Below are positions 53,927-63,800 of a stretch of DNA of 64,000 nt, one piece after another. The first letter of the stretch is position 1, and each line of letters starts with the position of its first letter. This stretch comes from an uncultured Desulfomonile sp. Its GTDB lineage: Bacteria > Desulfobacterota > Desulfomonilia > Desulfomonilales > Desulfomonilaceae. The notes under the pieces were generated by a model. It ran no database searches, was not told the DNA's origin, and was given only the letters and a program-made list of their open reading frames with translations. A program made the translations under genes and the position numbers. The DNA lies in assembly GCA_903952205.1 (NCBI GenBank), contig CAJBEZ010000010.1, positions 1 to 64,000 on the forward strand, read 5' to 3'.

Positions 53927-54892
53927 TCAATATGTTCGATGCAGGATTTTGTCCGAGATCTTTATTAGCGCTCTCTTTTCTTCAGAATCCTCAAATATTG
54001 AAAGGCCATCAACTGCCTTGACCAGATATTCGCGGCTTCGAACAAGTGTTTCGGCTATCCCGCATCGGCGATCAATGAATTTTTTGACCCACATGAAATC
54101 ATCGGCAGAGACGCATCCACTGGTAACTATTTCTTTGACGACTGTCTTTTCATCCTGAGTGGCGATTTTCAATGCGGTTATTAGCGGAAGCGTCAATTTC
54201 CCTTCCTCCAGGTCTTTACCGGGATTCTTGCCCATGGTTTCCTTGTCTGATCGGTAATCGATGAGGTCATCGGTCATCTGGAACGCCACTCCCAAATTGA
54301 ACCCGAACCTTGACAGGGCTTCCTCCTTTTCGGAATCAAGTCCTCCAAGGATCGACCCACATCGGCAGGCGGCCTCCATAAGGACCGCCGTCTTGTCGGT
54401 TATCACCTGCACATAATCTTCTTCAGAAAAATCGATATTTCCGATGTTCGCCATCTGAAACAGTTCACCTTCACTCAACCTTGCGGTAGTATCTGAGACT
54501 ATTTCCAGAATTCTCAGGTTTTTCAGAGATGTGAGAGCTGAAAAAGCCTTAGCCAGTATGAAGTCTCCTCCGAGGACGCACATCTCATTGGACCACAGAG
54601 TATTGGCGGCTGGTCTTCCACGTCTGGTTTCAGCGTAATCAACCACGTCGTCATGTAAAAGAGTTGCGGTGTGTATGCATTCTATCGCCCCGGATAGCTT
54701 GATGGCGTCCATTCCCGTGTATCCACCCATTCTAGCCGAGATCACTGTCAACTGTGGTCGAATCCTCTTACCGCCGCTATTCATTATATGAGCCCCGATT
54801 TCAAAAGCTACGGGGACTCGGCTTGTAAGCTGCTGAATAAGCTCAGACTCCAACCTGTCCATTGTTGATTGAATTGATTCTAAAAGATCCAA
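53927..54892 (-). CDS. Polyprenyl diphosphate synthase
   Basis: 321 aa, TTG start with GGAGATC upstream. The two aspartate motifs LLHDDVVDYAETRRG and MTDDLIDYRSD, with GGKRIRP near the start, define a trans-prenyltransferase. The small residues five places before the first motif suit a long-chain (octaprenyl-type) product for menaquinone or ubiquinone tails. It lies 71 bases before bamD. Confidence 0.92.
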   Translation of the reverse strand: MDLLESIQSTMDRLESELIQQLTSRVPVAFEIGAHIMNSGGKRIRPQLTVISARMGGYTGMDAIKLSGAIECIHTATLLHDDVVDYAETRRGRPAANTLWSNEMCVLGGDFILAKAFSALTSLKNLRILEIVSDTTARLSEGELFQMANIGNIDFSEEDYVQVITDKTAVLMEAACRCGSILGGLDSEKEEALSRFGFNLGVAFQMTDDLIDYRSDKETMGKNPGKDLEEGKLTLPLITALKIATQDEKTVVKEIVTSGCVSADDFMWVKKFIDRRCGIAETLVRSREYLVKAVDGLSIFEDSEEKRALIKISDKILHRTY

Positions 54893-55033
54893 GTTTGATC
54901 TCCGGAATATTCTGGAACCCTGAAAACTTGTTTCATGTCAGTTTTAACGCCGAAAGTGGAGCAACAATTACTGACAACCTTGAAAGACGCTTATACAAAA
55001 TTATTGTGGTTTACTCTATGAATAAGGGATGAT

Positions 55034-57682
55034 TCAATGCACGGCGTAAAAGAAGGCATCGATGGCCTTAACCATTAGAGCGGAGATTATAATCGCTACA
55101 AAGGCGTGTGGAGCCACACCCTGAATTTTTTTCGTCCATTCTTTCTCACTCCATTGTCCAAGTTTAAATTGGGTCAATAGAGTCCAGAACAACCCGATAA
55201 ATATGATGACATACTGGATGGCTTGAGTGGTTTTGGGATCAACCGTGATTACTAAACTTCTTAGCGCCTCTATGTCTAGATACTTGCTCATGATAATCGG
55301 GATCTGGACCCCCAGGTTAATAAAATAGTAGACATGAAACGCAGTGAAACAGCACAAAGTAAGGGGCAATAAAGCGAGGCCGAAGCGAGCATAGTTCTGT
55401 CGAAGCGTGTCACCAAAAACCTGAGACGATATCTTGGCTGAGGCCAAAGTCATGATGTTCAGGCTGATCATGACAGCCAAGAAAACAAAACTGAAAAGAA
55501 GAACCGGATGCAACGAAGCGGTTGATGATATGGCCTTATATTCCGGCATCTTGCTAACCATTTCACTGAACAGCCCACCTATCATCCCTAGCACAAGAAA
55601 CGCCGTGCCTGCGTGTCTCTGGCTAATTTGCCACAACTCTTCTCCAGGAGGCCGTAAATTAAGGTTGATGGCCCCGTGGGGACAGTTCTTGATACACTGA
55701 CCGCAAAGTTTACACACCCTGTTACTTCTCAGTCGTGGCCCAGCATGCCCGAATTGACATCCTTCGCTTTCCGAAGTTCCCATGTAGCACTCGTTGGAGG
55801 AGCACTCCGAGATGCAGACATTACTGTTGGCGCGAAGTTCAATAAAGGAAGTTTTGGACAAAACCCCCACCATTCCCCCCAAACCGCATAAATATAAACA
55901 CCAGGACTGACGCTCATATACCATGGAAATAAGTATGGCTGAAAGTAACATCGCAAGAAGAAGCAGACCGAGCATCATCGGAGAATTCCTGATATTCGTG
56001 GCGGTTTCAAACCATATAATAAAAAGAACGGCGCCTGCTATCAGGAAATCTGAATGCTTTTTTAGAAAAGCAGGGAAAGGTCTTTCAAGTGACACAAGTT
56101 TCTTGGCAAGGTTTGCAATGACACCTATCGGGCATAGTGAGCACCAGAATCGGGCCCAGAAAAGGGATCCAACAATCAATATAGGCCATCCCAAAGCCCA
56201 ACTAACAAGCGCTGCAGGGTTTTGCATCGGATCGGACGGACCCAGGAACAAGAGTAACAGTATCAGGAAAAAGAATGGAGTTACGGCGCTTTGCAGCATA
56301 GCGGGATAGAGCGGACTCAAGATGGCTTTCTTAATAAAAGAAAATTTAAGTAGATTAAACTTCCATTTACCCTGAATCCTTTGCAGGTCGAAATAGATAT
56401 CCTGAGGTCGGAGCACGCTCCGCTCGCATACCAAAATAGCCCTTTTCAATGTATTGGAGAGTTCCAGATCATTTCCCGGCCAGGAATAATTGAGAAGAGT
56501 CTTCAACGTTTCTTTTGGCAGTTCACCCAATTTTCGCCCGAGTTCCGTTTGATATTTCTTGAGATAATGGCGAATGAGGACAGGGATTTCCCTTCTTCGA
56601 TTTCTCAGGGGAGGTATTGTTATAGATCGTTCCAAAAGACCAAAAATAAGCGGGTGATTTTCGAGAGCTATGTCAACTGGCGCCAGTCTGGTTGTTGCTA
56701 TTAATCTGACCTTAGCCCGTAATTGAGTCATCCCCCCACACCTTTTATAGGTTTCTGTTATAATTGCCTCCATCAATTTCATCTGGCAAATGGGGGTCAG
56801 TTTTTCAATTCCGCGGATAAGGAGTGTCCCGTCCTCACTCAATTCAAAATAACCGGCGGTTTCCCTAATGGATCCATCTCTACCTGGTTCCTCTGTCCCA
56901 AAGAGCAACCTCATTTGCTTATCTGTTAGTGCTTTTTCATCCAATTTTTCTGAGCCATTGTCGAATGGACTTATTATCCGATTCTCTGAGGTCCGGTGTA
57001 AATCGAGCACAAGAAAAACCTCCTTACAATGGCGGCTCTTCTTGAATATCTGGTGGGCGATGACTTCTTTGCCGACTCCACTTTCTCCTATGATCATGGC
57101 TGGTCCGTCACAGTTGGCCAAGTCGTCTATCTGGGAACTGAGGTTGCGTTTGACATATTCCCCAATGACGTAATCAGGGAATATATGATTTTCCTGGCTG
57201 ATCAATGAATGCAAGGAACGTCTCTTGAGTTTACTTTTTAGCATGATTCGGTCAAGAGACATTATTTTGCGGACGAGATTCTTTATGAGGCCGACTATAA
57301 AATCAGGACTTTCTCTAAGGAGTTTTTCGAAATCTTCCACAGACATGTCCAGAGCTTTTACCTGTTCATCGGCTATAAGCTCCGCGTCAGATTGCCACGG
57401 GACCCCTGTAAAAAACTCAATTCCTCCGAAGATGTCCCCCGGCCCTCGAGAATCAACTACTATTCTTTCGTTGTCGTCATTCTTTAGAACTACCCCTGCG
57501 GTTCCTGAAATTAAATAAACCACCCTTACAGCGGACGAGCCCCTGTCCAGGATAAGATCGCCCTGTTGAAAATGTCGAATGATGTCCTTTTCACAGGCCA
57601 GGTGTCTCAAAGGAGCTGGAATAAGTTCCATTAAGTCAGTGCTGCCGGACAAACCTGCAGCGAAATTTGATCTGGGAGACAA
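55034..57682 (-). CDS. Fusion: cyclic-nucleotide-binding domain, degenerate sigma-54-type AAA+, NapH-like Fe-S membrane domain
   Basis: 882 aa, TTG start with GGAG 8 bases before. Residues 20-150 form a cNMP/Crp-type sensor (FQQGDLILDRG; GPGDIFGG). Residues 175-430 resemble a sigma-54 activator AAA+ domain: Walker A GESGVGKEV is intact, but the GAFTGA loop is replaced (PGRDGSIRE) and Walker B reads TLLIRGIEKL, lacking Asp-Glu. There is no DNA-binding end. From 455 on come about 10 membrane helices with CSLCPIG and a Cys-rich ferredoxin-like loop (CKLCGQCIKNCPHG), as in NapH/polyferredoxin proteins. It may link cAMP and redox state at the membrane. Confidence 0.88.
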   Translation of the reverse strand: MSPRSNFAAGLSGSTDLMELIPAPLRHLACEKDIIRHFQQGDLILDRGSSAVRVVYLISGTAGVVLKNDDNERIVVDSRGPGDIFGGIEFFTGVPWQSDAELIADEQVKALDMSVEDFEKLLRESPDFIVGLIKNLVRKIMSLDRIMLKSKLKRRSLHSLISQENHIFPDYVIGEYVKRNLSSQIDDLANCDGPAMIIGESGVGKEVIAHQIFKKSRHCKEVFLVLDLHRTSENRIISPFDNGSEKLDEKALTDKQMRLLFGTEEPGRDGSIRETAGYFELSEDGTLLIRGIEKLTPICQMKLMEAIITETYKRCGGMTQLRAKVRLIATTRLAPVDIALENHPLIFGLLERSITIPPLRNRRREIPVLIRHYLKKYQTELGRKLGELPKETLKTLLNYSWPGNDLELSNTLKRAILVCERSVLRPQDIYFDLQRIQGKWKFNLLKFSFIKKAILSPLYPAMLQSAVTPFFFLILLLLFLGPSDPMQNPAALVSWALGWPILIVGSLFWARFWCSLCPIGVIANLAKKLVSLERPFPAFLKKHSDFLIAGAVLFIIWFETATNIRNSPMMLGLLLLAMLLSAILISMVYERQSWCLYLCGLGGMVGVLSKTSFIELRANSNVCISECSSNECYMGTSESEGCQFGHAGPRLRSNRVCKLCGQCIKNCPHGAINLNLRPPGEELWQISQRHAGTAFLVLGMIGGLFSEMVSKMPEYKAISSTASLHPVLLFSFVFLAVMISLNIMTLASAKISSQVFGDTLRQNYARFGLALLPLTLCCFTAFHVYYFINLGVQIPIIMSKYLDIEALRSLVITVDPKTTQAIQYVIIFIGLFWTLLTQFKLGQWSEKEWTKKIQGVAPHAFVAIIISALMVKAIDAFFYAVH

Positions 57683-57834
57683 TCGGCAAACTCCAACGCA
57701 GCAGTCAGAGATACTGGCTAGCTGAACAAAATAAGAATGTCCTCAACCCTTCCCAGCGGTCGGCTCATCATGTCCTGATTATGTAACAAAGCATCCTAGA
57801 AAACAATTCTATTCACAGAATGAACGTGGTCAAT

Positions 57835-60800
57835 TCAAATAACCTGTCTCCTTATCAATGCCCGGGCCACCACTAGGTCGCCTACATCTTCAACTCGCGC
57901 TTCAATTTCTGGGAGCCCATTATCCAGAATATATTTTTCAACTTCGTTTTGAAATAGCATTGCAGCTCTTCCGAATTTATTCATCGATATCACAGAAACA
58001 TCCTTCAGGTCATATCGTAAACCAACCCCTAAAGCTTTGAGACAAGCTTCTTTGAGACTCCACATTCGAGTCAGTTGGCGTGAGCTGTAGGGCGAATCGT
58101 AGGCCATGTTAATCTCGTTTTCAGTAAAATAGTCTTCTGACCATGATTGCGTTCGATTCTCAACCTTTTCGACATCCACTCCGATTCCCTGAAATGCGTC
58201 TGACTTCCCAACTGACGCCATCACAAAACCATTTGAATGACTAAGAGCTACTTCGGCAAACTCTTCATCGGGATTGTCGGAGAAACGCGCCGTAGGTTTA
58301 CCCAACGTGGTGGAAAAGATGTTGATAGTGTGACCGTTTTTATGATTGTTTCCATTGTTGGACAATAAGCGATTCAAAGCTTTCTTGATTACAATCCGAC
58401 CCGCTGACCACTCTTTTCTCCTTTTGGGAGAAGCTTTGGCAAGCCTGGTTTCCGAATCAATGTCGACAAAAGTTTTTAAGTTGTCGTCATCCTTTTCCGG
58501 TCGATCCAAAAGCTCATCGATACTGGAAAACTCTTCAAAAATTCTGTTCGCAAAAGAGCTGCTTTTCTCAAGTTCGATCATCTCGACACCCCGCAAGAAA
58601 AGTAGAGGGGTTCCTTCCGCTGTATTTACAGCACAATCAAATTTGATCTTGGTCCTGCCCTGACCTGATTCTCCGGTTACTATCTCAGATGGTATCAATG
58701 TTCCACAGCCAGGAAGACCTTCTGGATCAAGGATTACGACTTCCCCGACCGCTATCGGTAGAGGCATGACACCCAAGGTCTCCAGCGCCATAGCCGCCCC
58801 CGCCTGAAACGCGGCCTCAATGACGGGTGGAATAAGGTCAGGGAATATTTCGGGTCTTCGCTCAGTGTCCCTGAATCTAAACCGTGCGCCACTCCCATTG
58901 TTTTCAACCGAAACATAATCTACAAACTGAAAAGCCGGGCCGTGGAAAAACTTCGAGTAAATCTCTTTCTCAGGAACAAAAACAGTCTGCTTCGAGTTAA
59001 GATCCAATTGAGGCAAATCAAACGGCGCAGCCTCTCCCAAGTACAACTCATGGTGAATTCTTGATTCTCCAAAAGGTTGCCCCTGTTTGTCCAGCATCCG
59101 GCTCGATATCCGAGCCCTGAATTTGTTAAGGCCGGTGGAAATTCTCTCTACAGTGATTTCTGCAGTAAATTTTTCAGACTTGAATATTTTCAACGGCTTT
59201 AGAAAACGTACATTCTGAATTACAAGTTTAGAAGATTCGGGGTCGAGAATCTCCACCGCTTTTCTCATGATCTCGATTCCCCCAACGCCGGGCAGCACGG
59301 CAGCCCTATCTATTCTGTGATCATTCAGTACAGGATGCCCTGGGTCCAGGTCGATTCTAAATGTAGCCTTTTCGCACGGAATAAGTTTCTCCACTGTGAC
59401 TTTTTGTCCAGCCAGAATATAAGCTTCACAGGATTGCCGGCTGGGAGTGGAAAAGGCGTCTTTTTCAAAAGGCCCTAATCTACCGGAAACAAGTACTTCC
59501 GCCGAACCCAGTGATCTGGCAAGTTCCTGAAGAAAGGCGTCCACTCCTTTATGTGGAGGTATGAAATCTATTCCAGCCTGTTCGAGGGTCTTCTGAACGC
59601 TTCCCCTTGTCGCCATACCTATTTCTGCCCATGGGGCCCAGTCTATGACTGAAGCTCGGATGTCCCCACCGTTTGAGTTGATCCATCTGAATAAGTGCGC
59701 AATCGAGTCATTGGCCGCTGAATAGTCGATCTGGGCTATGTTCCCAAAACGTCCGGCAACGCTTCCAAAGCTGATTAGTCTCCTAGGGGGCAGCTCATTC
59801 TTTTCCAAGGCCTGCAAGACATTTCTGGCCCCTTCAACCTTGACATCAAAAACAGACCGTATCTGTTCAATAGTTTTGGATCGTAGGGATTTACTTATGT
59901 CGATTCCCGCTCCATGCACAAATACGTCGACACGTCGGCAGAGCCTGGCAACCTCTTCTATCACCTTATCGACGGCGGAGGGATTGGTGATGTCAACGCT
60001 TCGATATATGACTTCAGAACCCAATCTCCTAAATTTTCTAAGGTTCTTAAAAACTTCGACCTGGTTACGTAGTTCCGCCAACTCCTTTTCCACACGAACA
60101 GGCGTAGGAATCGTGCTCTCCCTTTTGTACCTGTCGATTATTCTATCTTTTTCCAGTTCCCATTCTATATCGCCGAATGTCGACATGGTTTCAGCTCTAT
60201 TCGACAGTGATGACCGACCAAGAATTACAAAAGTCGCAGGGACCTGTTCGGCGATGCGGTTTACGCATGCCGCTGTTATCCCTCGGGCTCCACCGGTAAC
60301 CAGGACAACTTCGTCCGAGGCGATTACGGTTGAGGTATCCATTCGAGGTAGTGGTTTTGAAAATCGTACACATTGAAGTTGGAGATTTTTCCCAACGCCT
60401 GTTTCGAGTGGAAAACCCTCCGTGAGGCACCTGAGGAAAATTCCCGGCGCATGTTCATCCATGGCCTCCGGATGAATATCCACGCATCGGCAAATTGTCC
60501 GGGGATACTCTCTGGAAAATGACTTGGCGGCCCCTGAGATTGCCCCGAACAAGTAACCGGCGGGATCCGGGCCCTCAAATCCGAAAGCGCCGTCCTCTGA
60601 TACAATGTTTGTCATGAATACTGGCCCGTCTTCGTAAGTCGCCGCTAGTTCAAGAAACAGCCCAAAGGATCTATCGAGAGACGTTTGAATATTGGAGCGA
60701 GTTGAGATGTTTATGACTCCAAGAAGCTTATCTCGCCTAGTCCCTATCTCCTTGGGGTCTTCCAACACTGTGACGGGAACAGGTCCCATGACTTTCTGAA

Positions 60801-63800
60801 ATCCATCCACCAAGCCAGTATGTCCGCCAAATATAATAAGTTCATCTATTGACGGAATCATTGAGGTCTTTTCTGTGTCAAAGGTTGTCAACACAGCCTC
60901 GCGCAAATCCACCGGCGCCGAATCAACAAACACATCCATTGAATGAACCGTTTGTTCCGTTACATCGATTATGTTGTAGGATTGAGCTTTTTTCTCCAGT
61001 ACAAATCCGATGATGTGTTTAATTGTGGGGAAGTCGGCTATTTTAAAACCATCTATACGTGGTATTCCAAAAGTTTCCCTGATTTCCGTAATAAATTCGG
61101 CCTGTTTCACCGTATCAATGCCCAAATCGGCTTCAAGGTCAAGATCAACGTCAAGCATCTCCGTTGGATAACCTGTCTTAGCCGAAAGTAGATCGAGTAT
61201 TTTAGAGTTAACTTCAAGCCGATCGCTTGAGGTCACGACATCTTGAGCAGCCCCCCCGCCGGAATGATCATTCTCCTCAGTGATTTCTGAAACTGAATGT
61301 TCCATAACGAAGTTAATGATGTGTTCAATGGTTGGGAACTCGGCTATCTTTAGCCCTTCAATGCGGGGTATGTTAAATTTATCCCGTACGTCGGAGATGA
61401 ATTCCGCCTGTTTCACCGTGTCTATTCCCAGGTCAGCCTCAAGGTCAAGTCCAGTATCCAGCATGCTTGGAGGATAGCCTGTTTTTTCAGACAGCAGTTG
61501 AAGGATGGCATTTTTGATCTCTTGAATCCCTGTCATCGAAGGAGCGGCTGCCACCCCTTTCGGCTGTTCTTGCGCAGGATCGACAAGTTTGACTTCATCA
61601 AATGCAGGTTTTTCTATTAGTTCGCGATCTTTTACTCTCATGATCCTGTTTTCAATTGTGATCACAGGATCTTTGAAATTTGTAATTTCCTTCAGCCATT
61701 CACGGTTTGCTCCGAAATCAGTGACTCGATTCTCTTCGCGCGCTATCACTTTATAAAGCGACATAACAATTTGCGATCCGAATCCAGCAGCCAGTCTGAA
61801 AGCGTACTGCGCCTCACAAGGTCCGCCGGCGCTTAAATTCATGTCCTGAAATTCCGGATCTGGAACTTTAAGATTCGGAATAGGTGGAAGAAACCTCTTC
61901 TGTAAACACCTTAGCGCTACAATGTCTTCGACACCGACCCCCATGGTGTGGCCAGTAAAACCTTTGGTATTTGCAATGGGGATAATTTTGGCGCTTTCTC
62001 CGAAAATCGATCTCAATGCCCTGACTTCGGAAGAAGAACTCCCTCCCCGTTTTGGAGAATAAGTTTCGTGTGACATGAAAAACATCTTCTTTGCCAAGTC
62101 GTGGCGTGACACATCCGACTGCCGCTCCCATTTTGAGATCATTTTTTCCATTACAAAGGATATGTGATCGACATCGAGACGAGTGCCGTGAAAACCACTA
62201 TTTGCAACTATTCCGGCCTCAATTGAAGCAAGGGGCTCTATGCCTCGACGTCTTGCCAGATCCTCACTTTCCAGCACCACGGCGGCAGCGGCTGACCCGA
62301 GTATCAAGCCATGTCTGCGGTCGTCGAATGGCAGGGCGGCGTCGGTTATAGCGCCGTTGGTGGTAGCCGCCCCCATTGCCAGAAATCCGGAACCAATCCA
62401 AGGGAAAAGCTGTTTCCCAGCTACATCGTCCGCAGCGACCACTAGGACCCTCTTGGCCTGACCTGTTCTAATCCAATCCCTTCCCAGGAGTATAGCCTGA
62501 GTAGTTCCCGCGCAAGCCGCGTCAACGTGAGTGTTCGGTCCTTGAGCCTTAATAATTTGCGCTAGCTGTCCGTGCCCCATGCTCATAACTCGAAGAAGGA
62601 AATTACGATTAAACGAATAAAGTTCACTGGAACTTGACAAACTTAGTCCATCAAATTCCTCTGTGAACCATTTTGTCAAAAGTTCCTTTTCTTTATCATC
62701 TCTGATTCTTTGTACAATTCCTGTGTAAAAATCGATCAGCCTTTTTTTGGCTCCTGCCCCAAAGCGGGCGCTGGTCTCCCTGGTGACTTCATCTACCAGC
62801 GAAGCCATACCAGGAAAGGCCGAAGCGAATATGATCCCTGTTTCATCTCGTAGATCAGGTGGCAAAGCCCAGGCGTCGGGCAGTTCGATTCCCGAACTGG
62901 TTGTCTTAATTTGCCTCATTAACGGGATACCGGCGTCTTTAAGAGCCTCCAGTCCGGCAGCGACAGCGAGACGAGTGGTGACGTCCATCGCTTCTGTCAG
63001 GCGTTTCTCCAAACCAAATTCTTCAATGAAAGAATCTTGATCATCAAAAAAACCCGCCAGTTTTATCACTCCAGACATATCGTCGACATGTTGTAATTCG
63101 ACTTCACCTGATGGTCCTTTGAAAAGCCTTTCGACGTTCTTTTCGAGCATTTCTCTTCGACTGTTTTCCGGAACCCTTTTGATAAAATTCTTGCCATAAA
63201 TGAGATCATCAAGATTTGCCTTGTCGAACACAAACCTTGTGTCAGAAGGTAATCCCGCAGCCATTCCGGAAATCACCACCGGTTTGAAATTCATTCCTTC
63301 CGTTTTAACCATTGTGACCGTTTTCTCCAGGGGCAGGATGTTCTCGACAAAAGAACTAAAGCTTGACTTAATGAGTGTCCTTATGGGGTTAACTTGGAGT
63401 TCGACGAATTTTTTAAACTCCTTTCTGGACACTATTTCTTTTAATTCCTCGTCTAAAAGCCAGTCCAAAGATGAAGGTGGGTCATGTTCTAACTTGGTTT
63501 CGTAACCTAGTCTCTGGATCGAATCATGCCCCTTGGAGACCAAGGTCAAACTTGACTTCTTTCTCTTTGAGGGAACCTCACCAGATAGTGAGGGGATTTC
63601 CGCCGCGTCAATATCAATTTCGAATCCCTCAACAATGAGAGCCGCAAACGATTCCAACAGTTGAGTGATTCCCCCCTTTTTAGGATGGTTGGTCGGCAAT
63701 GCGAGAGTGTCTTTGGTCAAAGTATCAATGGTCAGGTTGGTCATGACCCGTTTGGGCCCGCATTCCAAAAACACCCTTATTCCATCACTGTGAAGCCTTC

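Noticed and set aside
60000-60630. Overlapping 77-212-aa frames on both strands inside the megasynthase gene
   Set aside because: They are shadows of the long coding frame, without starts or family likeness.
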